A DNA stretch of 25,312 bases, from NCBI GenBank assembly GCA_964385045.1, contig CAYLNM010000051.1, forward strand, positions 1-25,312, in the 5' to 3' direction. This document shows, in pieces, positions 17,163 to 23,252 of the stretch. The notes under the pieces are model-generated. The model was not told the origin of the DNA, ran no database searches, and worked only from the letters and a program-made list of their open reading frames with translations. Origin of the DNA: CAYLNM01 sp964385045. Its GTDB lineage: Bacteria; Planctomycetota; Phycisphaerae; Phycisphaerales; SM1A02. Within the stretch, counting starts at the first letter, position 1, and every line of letters begins with the position of its first letter. A program made the position numbers and the translations under genes.

Positions 17163-17534
17163 ATGGATCTCGGTGCCTTCAGCGTCAGCCTCGCGGTCGC
17201 CGACCTCGCCCGCTCGCGCGACTTCTACGGGAGCCTCGGCTTCGAGATCGTCGGCGGCGACGGCGAGCAGTGGCTCGTCCTCCGCAACGGCACGACCACG
17301 ATCGGGCTGTTCCAGGGGATGTTCGACCGCAACGTCCTGACGTTCAATCCCGGCTGGGACGAACAGGCCCGGCCGCTCGAGGGCGACTTCACCGACGTGC
17401 GCGAGCTCCAGCGGCGGGTGCGGGAGGCCGGCCACGAGCTGCTGCAGGCCTGCGACGAGGACGGCGAGGGCGCGGCGAGCTTCGTGCTCGTGGATCCCGA
17501 CGGGAACCCGGTGCTGGTGGATCAGCACGTGTGA
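17163..17534 (+). CDS. VOC (glyoxalase/bleomycin-resistance/dioxygenase) superfamily protein
   Basis: 123 residues with the paired beta-alpha-beta-beta-beta modules of the vicinal-oxygen-chelate fold. The first module contains SVSLAVADLARSRDFYGSLG, and the second ends FVLVDPDGNPVLVDQHV. The usual first metal-ligand His near the N-terminal strand is replaced (SLAVAD), so it may not bind metal like lactoylglutathione lyase. The substrate is unknown. The ATG at 17163 has GGAG six nt upstream. It sits at the left edge of the accessory stretch, 67 nt after the PH-like gene. Confidence 0.85.
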   Translation: MDLGAFSVSLAVADLARSRDFYGSLGFEIVGGDGEQWLVLRNGTTTIGLFQGMFDRNVLTFNPGWDEQARPLEGDFTDVRELQRRVREAGHELLQACDEDGEGAASFVLVDPDGNPVLVDQHV

Positions 17535-17600
17535 GCGCCCCGCAGGGCCGCTCGTCTCGGTCAGGACATCAGTGTACGGGCTCCGATCGGAAGAACGGCC

Positions 17601-18809
17601 GTGTATCCTCGCGAACCTGTTTTGCGTGCGAGGATTGCAGCGATATCCGCCCGCGCCGTCCATCATCATGTCTCGCGCCGTCTGGGGGCCATGCCCGCCG
17701 TGGCCTTGCTCGGACCACGCCAGGTGGGCAAGACCACGCTCGCCCGCGCGATCGCTGCGGATCGCCGGTCGACGTACCTGGATCTCGAGCGGCCCTCGGA
17801 CCGGAGCCGGCTCGCCGACCCCGAGTACGACCTCGCCGGGCAGCGCGGCCGGCTCGTGATCCTCGACGAGGTGCATCGGGTCCCGGGGCTGCTCGAGGTG
17901 CTGCGGGGCGTGATCGACGATCGCCGGGCCGCCGGGGAGCGGGCCGGACAGTTCCTGCTGCTCGGCTCGGCGTCGCTGGATCTCTTGCCGCGGACGAGCG
18001 AGACGCTCGCCGGGCGACTCGCCTTCGTGGAGCTCGGTCCGCTGGGCGTCGACGAGGCCACCGATGTGCCCGTCTCGTCACTCTGGCTCCGCGGCGGCTT
18101 CCCCGACAGCGTGACGGCGGACGACGACGCCACGAGCGTCGCGTGGCGACAGGACTTCGTCCGCACGTACCTCGAGCGCGACGTTCCGGCGCTCGGCCCC
18201 CGGGTACCGGCGGAGACGATGCGGCGACTCTGGACGATGCTCGCCCACGGGCAGGGCGGTCGTCTCAATGCTGCGGGTCTCGCTCGATCTCTCGCGGTGC
18301 ACGGATCCACCGTCGGCCGCTACCTCGACCTGCTCGTGGACCTGCTCCTGGTCCGGCGGCTTCCGCCCTTGCAGGTCAACGTGGGCAAGCGGCTCGTGAA
18401 GTCGCCGAAGGTGTTCGTGCGTGACTCCGGCATCGTGCACGCGCTGCTCGGCATCACGACGCACGACGAGCTTCTCTCCCATCCGATCGCCGGGGCGAGC
18501 TGGGAGGGCTTCGTCGTCGAGCAGCTGATCGCCCGCGCGTCGCCGCTCGTGGTGCCGACCTTCTACCGCACAGCCGGCGGAGCGGAGGTGGATCTGGTGC
18601 TCGACCTGCCGGACGGGCGGCGATGGCTGATCGAAGTGAAGCTGGGACTCGCCCCGCGGCGGTCGCGCGGCTTCCGCGAGGCCGTCGCGGATATGGATCC
18701 GGAGCGGTGCTTCGTCGTCCACGGCGGCGACGACCGCTGGGCGATGGACGAGCGGACCGAGGCGATCGGGCTCGCGGCGATGGTCGAGGGGGTTCGCGAG
18801 GCGGGGTGA
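17601..18809 (+). CDS. AAA-family ATPase with DUF4143 (PD-(D/E)XK-like) C-terminus
   Basis: 402 residues. Residues 1-4 (Met-Tyr-Pro-Arg, from GTG) are typical of the start of this family. The ATPase core has Walker A GPRQVGKTTLA (38-48), Walker B LVILDEVH (85-92) and LLLGSAS. After a winged-helix-like middle (TVGRYLDLLVDLLLVRRL), the DUF4143 part has KSPKVFVRDSGIVHALLGI, WEGFVVEQLI, and EVDLVLDLPDGRRWLIEVKLG, which has the Glu-Val-Lys of a nuclease-like fold. These proteins are widespread in mobile or accessory DNA and their role is unsettled; nucleic-acid binding with ATP hydrolysis is likely. A GGAA lies about 9 nt upstream of the GTG. The internal ATG at 17690 would remove the region before Walker A and is less likely. 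Confidence 0.88.
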   Translation: MYPREPVLRARIAAISARAVHHHVSRRLGAMPAVALLGPRQVGKTTLARAIAADRRSTYLDLERPSDRSRLADPEYDLAGQRGRLVILDEVHRVPGLLEVLRGVIDDRRAAGERAGQFLLLGSASLDLLPRTSETLAGRLAFVELGPLGVDEATDVPVSSLWLRGGFPDSVTADDDATSVAWRQDFVRTYLERDVPALGPRVPAETMRRLWTMLAHGQGGRLNAAGLARSLAVHGSTVGRYLDLLVDLLLVRRLPPLQVNVGKRLVKSPKVFVRDSGIVHALLGITTHDELLSHPIAGASWEGFVVEQLIARASPLVVPTFYRTAGGAEVDLVLDLPDGRRWLIEVKLGLAPRRSRGFREAVADMDPERCFVVHGGDDRWAMDERTEAIGLAAMVEGVREAG

Positions 18810-18885
18810 TCGACTCGAGACCCTGCCGGGTCGTCCTCGGGCGACCGTCGAAGCCGGTGAACACCTCGTCGCCGACGGATAGACC

Positions 18886-19203
18886 GTGACCGTGGTCACG
18901 ATCACCGACGCACAACGACGCTCGGTCGACGCCGTCTGTCGGCGGACGGGCATCGCGCGCCTCGAGCTCACCGGATCGGCAGCTCGGGGGACCGACTTCG
19001 ACCCGGCGACCAGTGATCTCGATCTGCTGGTCGAGTTCGCCGCCGACAGTCGGCTGAGCGCGTTCGAGTTCATCGAGCTCGGCGAGGAGCTCGGTCGGAT
19101 CCTCGGCCGCCGAGTGGATCTCATCGAGCTCAGCGCCGTCAGGAATCCGATCGTGCGGGAGTCGCTCTCTCGAGATCGGATCCCCTTCCACGACGCGGCG
19201 TGA
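18886..19203 (+). CDS. mntA: MNT-type nucleotidyltransferase antitoxin (MntA-like)
   Basis: 105 residues, a minimal nucleotidyltransferase. Gly30-Ser31 in LTGSAARG, the Asp pair 44/46 in SDLDLLVEF and Asp78 in RRVDLIEL form the catalytic set. In characterised MntA/HepT systems the antitoxin adds AMP to a tyrosine of the HEPN toxin and so silences it. The distance between Gly-Ser and the Asp pair is 12 residues here, two more than the usual 10. The start is GTG at 18886, with no ribosome site and no TANNNT at leaderless spacing, so it is less certain. The toxin gene follows at once, with its reading frame beginning around the stop codon. The gap to the DUF4143 gene is 76 nt. Confidence 0.87.
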   Translation: MTVVTITDAQRRSVDAVCRRTGIARLELTGSAARGTDFDPATSDLDLLVEFAADSRLSAFEFIELGEELGRILGRRVDLIELSAVRNPIVRESLSRDRIPFHDAA

Positions 19204-19216
19204 GTGCAGGGCCCTC

Positions 19217-19528
19217 CTGCTCGACGCGTTGGATGCGGTCCGGGCCGTGATCGGGATTCGCGAGGAACACGGGCCCGAGCGCGTTCGCTCGGATCCGCTG
19301 GTCCGTGCCGCGATCGAACGGCATCTCATCACGGTCGGCGAGGCCATCGGACGTGCATGCCGGATCGACCCGGCGATCGAACCCCACATCGATCACGTTC
19401 ATGCGATCATCGGGCTCCGGAGCCGACTGGTGCACGGCTACGCGGCGATCCGGTGGGACCGGGTCGTGATGGTCGTCGAGAACGACCTCGAGGCGCTCGT
19501 CATCACGCTCGAGTCACTCGTTGACTGA
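19217..19528 (+). CDS. hepT: HEPN-domain (DUF86, HepT-like) toxin; start uncertain, possible frameshift
   Basis: The frame ending at 19528 encodes a HEPN RNase-type toxin. It has the hallmark Arg-x4-His-x-Tyr in LRSRLVHGY (Arg64, His69, Tyr71 when counted from TTG at 19229), the Tyr being the residue modified by MntA in known systems, and a typical helix (LITVGEAIGRA). The family's first helix is visible in frame upstream of TTG 19229 (CRALLLDALDAV), but no ATG, GTG or TTG begins it. I draw the start at CTG 19217 as a compromise. A GTG at 19200 overlaps the MntA stop as GTGA, which would be the expected coupled start, but it is one base out of frame. Either a base was lost near 19205, or a rare start is used. 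The gene overlaps the end of the PEP-CTERM-like gene on the other strand by 15 nt. Confidence 0.75.
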   Translation: MLDALDAVRAVIGIREEHGPERVRSDPLVRAAIERHLITVGEAIGRACRIDPAIEPHIDHVHAIIGLRSRLVHGYAAIRWDRVVMVVENDLEALVITLESLVD

Positions 19529-20176
19529 GGCGGCCTCACGTGGCGAGACGGCTCGACTTCGACGCTCACCACGGGAAGGGGTGGGACGCTCTCGGCGGCG
19601 ACGCCGACCCGGACGAAGGAATCCGAGTGCGAACACGGCAGCTGCGCCTGGGCCGGGGATGATCGGGGTGAAGACCATGTCGTCGATCAGCGGCCCGCCG
19701 ACATCCAGGAATCGGATTCGATCGAATGGCTCGGAACGCTCGAAGCCGAAGAACCCATCTTCCAGCGTCGCGAAAGCGAAGCCGGTGATCACCGTCGATC
19801 CCAAGTACAGCTCAACCGTGCTGCCGGCCACGTCCCACATCCCGAACTGCTGGATGGGCTGACTGAACACGATGTCGTGCTCGGAGACGGTGGAGAGCCC
19901 GAACGCCCCGAGTCCGTCGAGTACGAAAGACGAAGCCCCTCCCGCTCCCCAACCCCCGGGCCAAGGGGTCTCGAAGTTGACGCCGAGGTGATCGTACTGG
20001 TCGGTCAGGAAGACCGGATACTGGTCGAGATCGGTGAAGTCGATCCGAGTTGGATTGGGCTGGAGCGCAAGAAAGTCGTCGTACGTCTCGGCGGGCAGGA
20101 GGTCGGCGAGCGCCTCGGTCCAGGTGCCGAGCAGTACGAGACCCGCGGTCGCGGCACAGGGGAGTCTTCGAAGCAT
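19514..20176 (-). CDS. Secreted PEP-CTERM-like protein with extended basic tail
   Basis: 220 residues from ATG 20176. A signal peptide is visible (MLRRLPCAATAGLVLLGTW, cleavage near ALA-D). The middle is Gly/aromatic-rich with beta strands (DLDQYPVFLTDQYDHLGVNF; SSFVLDGLGAFGLST; FDRIRFLDVGGPLIDDMVF), as in extracellular proteins of planctomycetes. The C-terminus has the sorting-signal pattern: Pro-Gly-Pro-Gly, a short helix AAAVFALGFL, then an Arg cluster. Such proteins usually end at the Arg cluster, but here about 25 further residues follow, overlapping the convergent toxin gene. An exosortase or related sorting enzyme would be needed elsewhere in the genome. GTG 20194 is an alternative start, and neither has a good ribosome site. 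Base composition is less GC-rich than in flanking genes. Confidence 0.75.
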   Translation of the reverse strand: MLRRLPCAATAGLVLLGTWTEALADLLPAETYDDFLALQPNPTRIDFTDLDQYPVFLTDQYDHLGVNFETPWPGGWGAGGASSFVLDGLGAFGLSTVSEHDIVFSQPIQQFGMWDVAGSTVELYLGSTVITGFAFATLEDGFFGFERSEPFDRIRFLDVGGPLIDDMVFTPIIPGPGAAAVFALGFLRPGRRRRRERPTPSRGERRSRAVSPREAASVNE

Positions 20177-20194
20177 CGCGTTGGAGGTTCTCAC

Positions 20195-20490
20195 TGCGGC
20201 GTTCCCAGCAGATCGATGAGGTTGAAGAATGTCGCCGGCGCGGAGACGCGTGGGTGCGTGGGTGCCTGGGTGCGCATCGTGCAGACTCTTCCAGCGAAGC
20301 CGCCGGCTCCGCGTTCGAGCAATCCGGCAGCAGAGAGCAGGTCGCACCGATACGACCCCGGAATTCTCGTTTGCCCGTTCGGCTCACCCTTCGGTGGCGT
20401 CAAGGGGTATCGAACAAGAACGAGCGAACTCTCCGCCGCGGCGCAGACCGATGCTTCTGGCGGCGTACCGCCTGAAGTGGCGAGACCGGA
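20195..20490. other. Intergenic region between PEP-CTERM-like gene and lpxI
   Basis: About 296 nt of lower GC (38 of 60 at 20341-20400) with no convincing gene. A 70-codon minus-strand frame (20191-20403) has no recognisable product. The region holds an 8-bp tandem repeat (20251-20274) and should contain the promoter of the PEP-CTERM-like gene. A TTGACG (minus strand, near 20400) has no matching -10 at normal spacing. Confidence 0.5.
20251..20274. repeat. 8-bp tandem repeat, three units
   Basis: TGGGTGCG, TGGGTGCC, TGGGTGCG in direct succession, about 75 nt upstream of the PEP-CTERM-like start. Confidence 0.75.
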
Positions 20491-21393
20491 TCAGTCGAAC
20501 CCCACCACCGCGATGCCCGCCGCGTCCGCCGTCGCGATCACCGCGGGCCGGTCGATGAGGATGACGCGGCCGGCTCCAAGGGCGACGCAGCCGCCGCCCG
20601 CGGCCTTGACCTGGCGGATCGTCTCGACGCCGATCGACGGCACGTCGGCCCGCATGTCGTGGTCGGGCTTGCTCGTCTTGAGCAGCGTCCAGCCCTTCGT
20701 GCGGCAGAGCGCGCCCGCCCGCTCGATCATCGCCGCGGTGCCCTCGACCGCTTCGACTGCGATGACGTCGCGGTCGCACACCGCGATCGACTGGCCGACG
20801 TCGTGGGCCGTGGTGGCGGCGAGGATCGGGCGGCCGAAGTCCACGTCGCCGCGCTGCCGCTCGGTCGGCCGCACGCGGCCCATCACGCCGGGACTCGCGA
20901 GATGCTCCGGGATGTGCGTCGTCGAGTCGATGAGCGTGATCCCCTCGCCGGCGAGCTCGTCGGCCACCGCGGCGAGCAGGGCTGCGTTGCGGCGATCGTG
21001 CCGCAGGCGACGGTACCAGATGCGGAGGGCCCGGCCGTCGGGCAGGAAGCGCAGGACGCGGAAGGGGTCGTGGGCGGTGCGCTTGGCCACGCCGCCGACC
21101 ATGACCGCCTCCTGCACGCGGGCGCGGCGAAGCACGCGGATCCACGCCCCGAGCCGCGCGAGGCCCACCGGCGTCAGGCTGGTGCACTCGGCCGCGAGGG
21201 CGGGCTCGTACTGCCCGCGGAGGCCCGCCGCGTGCACCGCGAGGCCGCGGGCCCGCATGCCGCGGGCGACGAGGACGGGGAGCATGCCGTTGCCGGCGAT
21301 GAGGCCGATGCGCGGGGTTTCCTGGCTCGCGGCATCCTCCGCGACCGCGGCTCCTGCGTGCGCCCCAGACGTCGCCGCCGCCGACCCGCTCAC
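20491..21393 (-). CDS. lpxI: UDP-2,3-diacylglucosamine pyrophosphatase LpxI (DUF1009)
   Basis: 300 residues. LpxI hydrolyses UDP-2,3-diacylglucosamine to lipid X and UMP in lipid A synthesis, replacing LpxH where that is missing. The N-terminal domain begins PRIGLIAGNGMLPVLVARG (~28-45) after a 27-residue Ala-rich extension. The C-terminal domain has VIAVEAVEGTAAMIERAG, TLLKTSKPDHDMRADVPSIG and the ending VIATADAAGIAVVGFD, all family hallmarks. The start is GTG at 21393, overlapping the stop of the LOG gene as GTGA, which indicates translational coupling. The longer open frame reaching 22050 is the shadow of the LOG gene. Presence of LpxI implies a lipid A-containing outer membrane. Confidence 0.92.
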   Translation of the reverse strand: MSGSAAATSGAHAGAAVAEDAASQETPRIGLIAGNGMLPVLVARGMRARGLAVHAAGLRGQYEPALAAECTSLTPVGLARLGAWIRVLRRARVQEAVMVGGVAKRTAHDPFRVLRFLPDGRALRIWYRRLRHDRRNAALLAAVADELAGEGITLIDSTTHIPEHLASPGVMGRVRPTERQRGDVDFGRPILAATTAHDVGQSIAVCDRDVIAVEAVEGTAAMIERAGALCRTKGWTLLKTSKPDHDMRADVPSIGVETIRQVKAAGGGCVALGAGRVILIDRPAVIATADAAGIAVVGFD

Positions 21394-21980
21394 CGCGGGT
21401 GGGCTCCGCCGAAGAATCTCGCCTCGTCGATCGGGGCGGGCTCGTGCCGCAGCATGTCGTCGAGCATGAGCTCGGGATCGGCGTGGACCTGCACCAGCTC
21501 CATCACCGCGGGGCGGATGAAGCCCCGCTCGATGCCGTCGCGCATCATCGCGATGAGCGGGTCGAAGAAGCCGTCCACGTCGAGCAGGCCGATGGGCAGC
21601 CGGTGCTCGCCGACCACGCGGCCGACGAGGGCCTCGAAGAACTCCTCCATCGTGCCGATGCCGCCGGGCAGGACGATCACGCCGTCGCCGCGTTCGAGCA
21701 GCTGCCGCTTGCGCTCCCGCATCGTGGACACCACGATCAGCTCGTCCGCGGCCTGGTACGCCCGCTCGGGGCCCGCGAGCCGCTCGGTGATGATGCCGAC
21801 CACGCGGCCGCCCTCGGCGTGCACCCCGCGGGCGACCTCGCCCATGAGGCCCCGGGCCCCACCGCCGTAGATCAGCGTGATGCCGCGCCGGCCCAGCAGG
21901 TGGCCGACCGCCCGCGCAGCCTCCGTGAACACGGGCTCGAGCCCGTCGGAGGCGGCGCAGTAGACGGTGCAGGCGTTCAC
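21390..21980 (-). CDS. LOG-family protein (cytokinin-riboside-monophosphate phosphoribohydrolase type)
   Basis: 196 residues with a Rossmann-like fold. It carries both LOG signatures: LPGGIGTMEEFFE (the PGGxGTxxE motif, 105-113) and the Met-Arg-Glu-Arg-Lys arginine/lysine pair at 88-91, plus YGGGARGLMGEVARG near the N-terminus. LOG enzymes split N6-modified AMP into base and ribose-5-phosphate; many bacterial members are general nucleoside-monophosphate hydrolases. The start is GTG at 21980 with GGAG seven nt upstream. Its stop overlaps the lpxI start by four bases, an odd pairing of nucleotide and lipid A functions. Transcription probably starts from the shared core at 22041-22050. Confidence 0.9.
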   Translation of the reverse strand: MNACTVYCAASDGLEPVFTEAARAVGHLLGRRGITLIYGGGARGLMGEVARGVHAEGGRVVGIITERLAGPERAYQAADELIVVSTMRERKRQLLERGDGVIVLPGGIGTMEEFFEALVGRVVGEHRLPIGLLDVDGFFDPLIAMMRDGIERGFIRPAVMELVQVHADPELMLDDMLRHEPAPIDEARFFGGAHPR

Positions 21981-22040
21981 GTCCGGACTCCGGAGGCGGG
22001 GCCGCTCGGCGGGCGGCGGTCGAACGGTGTTCGGGGGCGG

Positions 22041-22050
22041 ATCGTATCAT
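22041..22050. promoter_or_regulatory. Candidate bidirectional promoter core (overlapping -10 boxes)
   Basis: ATCGTATCAT. Plus strand: TATCAT (22045-22050), serving the WecA-like gene with a leader of about 67 nt. Minus strand: TACGAT (22046-22041), serving the LOG-lpxI unit with a leader of about 54 nt. The hexamers share the central TA, as at 4791-4800. Confidence 0.45.
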
Positions 22051-22070
22051 CGCCGCCTCTCCGGACCCGT

Positions 22071-22084
22071 CCGGACCGGTCCGG
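22071..22084. promoter_or_regulatory. 14-bp perfect palindrome in the leader of the WecA-like gene
   Basis: CCGGACCGGTCCGG is a perfect palindrome about 20 nt downstream of the plus-strand -10 box. A similar half (CCGGACCC) precedes it at 22061-22068. It may be an operator overlapping early transcription, or an RNA hairpin. No partner regulator is visible. Confidence 0.4.
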
Positions 22085-22124
22085 GTCGGCCGGCCACGCC
22101 GGGACCGGAGCCCCGTCGCCCCGC

Positions 22125-23252
22125 ATGATTCCGCCGCTCCTGCTGCTCCTGGTCGTCGGCTTCCTCGTCGGCGTGTCGCTGACCGCCGGCCTCGTGCGGC
22201 TCGGCCATCGCATGGGCGCGATGGACTCGGCCGGGTCCGCCGGGCACGTCAAGACCGAGCTGCGGCGGGTGCCCAACATCGGCGGCATCGCGATCGCGGC
22301 CGCGGTGCTCGCGCCGGTCGCCGCCGGCCTCGCGGCGTTCCACGGGCTCGGGGCCGAGCGGTGGCTGGAGCTGATCCCCGCCCTCCGCGGGCCGGACGAC
22401 GATCCGACGCTCCTGGTGGACCGGATCGCGTCCTCCACGCCGGCCGCGATCGGCCTCGTCCTCTGCACGCTCCTGTTGCACCTCGTTGGCCTGTGGGACG
22501 ACCGCCGCGCCCTGCCCGCGATCCCCAAGCTGCTGGTGCAGCTCGGCGTGGCGGCGGTGATGACGCTGTTCTTCGACGTGAGGCTGCTGACGCTGCTCGG
22601 TCCGGCGGGCAGCATCGCCGCGACCGTCGTCTGGATCGTGGTCGTCACCAACGCCCTGAACTTCCTCGACAACATGGACGGCCTCGCGGGCGGGATCGGC
22701 CTCGTGGCGTCGCTGATCCTGGCGGTGGCCGCGATCCTCGCCGCCCAGTGGTTCGTGGCCGCGGTGCTGTTGCTGCTCGCGGGCGGCCTCGCGGGCTTCC
22801 TCGTCTTCAACGCGCCGCCGGCCCGCATCTTCATGGGCGACGGCGGCTCGATGGTGGTGGGCTTCCTGCTCGCGGTGCTCACCGCGCGGATCACGTTCGT
22901 GCATCCGGCCCTCGGCGGGGCCTGGTACGGCGTATTCCTGCCGCTGGCGGTCCTCGCGGTGCCGCTCTACGACTTCACCGTGGTGACCGCGATCCGGCTG
23001 CGGCAGGGTCGGAGCCCGTTCGTGGGCGACCAGCAGCACTTCTCGCACCGGCTGGTGCAGCGGGGGCTCTCGCGGCGGGGGGCGGTGGCGGTGATCGTGG
23101 GGCTGACCGCGGTGACCGGCCTCGGCGGGCTCTCGCTGGGATCGCTGGCCCCGTGGCAGGCGGCGTTGGTGGGGGTGCAGACGCTGCTGGTGCTGGGGGT
23201 GGTGGGGCTGCTGGAGCATGCGTCACGCCGGAGCGGACCCCGGGATGGTTGA
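22125..23252 (+). CDS. WecA/MraY-family polyprenyl-phosphate sugar-1-phosphate transferase
   Basis: 375 residues with about ten membrane helices. It carries the family motifs: the basic RRVPNIGG near residue 50, LWDDRRALPAIPKLLVQ (the Asp-Asp pair), NALNFLDNMDGLAGG, ARIFMGDGGS and the late His-rich loop SPFVGDQQHFSHRL. These enzymes move a sugar-1-phosphate from a UDP-sugar to undecaprenyl phosphate, starting O-antigen, teichoic-type or peptidoglycan lipid intermediates. The RRVPNIGG and HFSHRL motifs favour the WecA/TagO side over MraY. The ATG at 22125 has GGAG 14 nt upstream, a weak distance. The stop overlaps the O-antigen ligase start (ATGGTTGA), so the pair is an operon for surface polysaccharide. 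Confidence 0.92.
   Translation: MIPPLLLLLVVGFLVGVSLTAGLVRLGHRMGAMDSAGSAGHVKTELRRVPNIGGIAIAAAVLAPVAAGLAAFHGLGAERWLELIPALRGPDDDPTLLVDRIASSTPAAIGLVLCTLLLHLVGLWDDRRALPAIPKLLVQLGVAAVMTLFFDVRLLTLLGPAGSIAATVVWIVVVTNALNFLDNMDGLAGGIGLVASLILAVAAILAAQWFVAAVLLLLAGGLAGFLVFNAPPARIFMGDGGSMVVGFLLAVLTARITFVHPALGGAWYGVFLPLAVLAVPLYDFTVVTAIRLRQGRSPFVGDQQHFSHRLVQRGLSRRGAVAVIVGLTAVTGLGGLSLGSLAPWQAALVGVQTLLVLGVVGLLEHASRRSGPRDG

Noticed and set aside
17604..17609. TATCCT just inside the DUF4143 gene as a leaderless promoter
   Set aside because: It lies within the first codons of the family-typical Met-Tyr-Pro-Arg start, and no start codon follows at 6-7 nt.
20191..20403. 70-codon minus-strand frame whose stop overlaps GTG 20194 as GTGA
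   Set aside because: No recognisable motif, no ribosome site, and sequence composition like the surrounding intergenic DNA; the overlap is probably chance.
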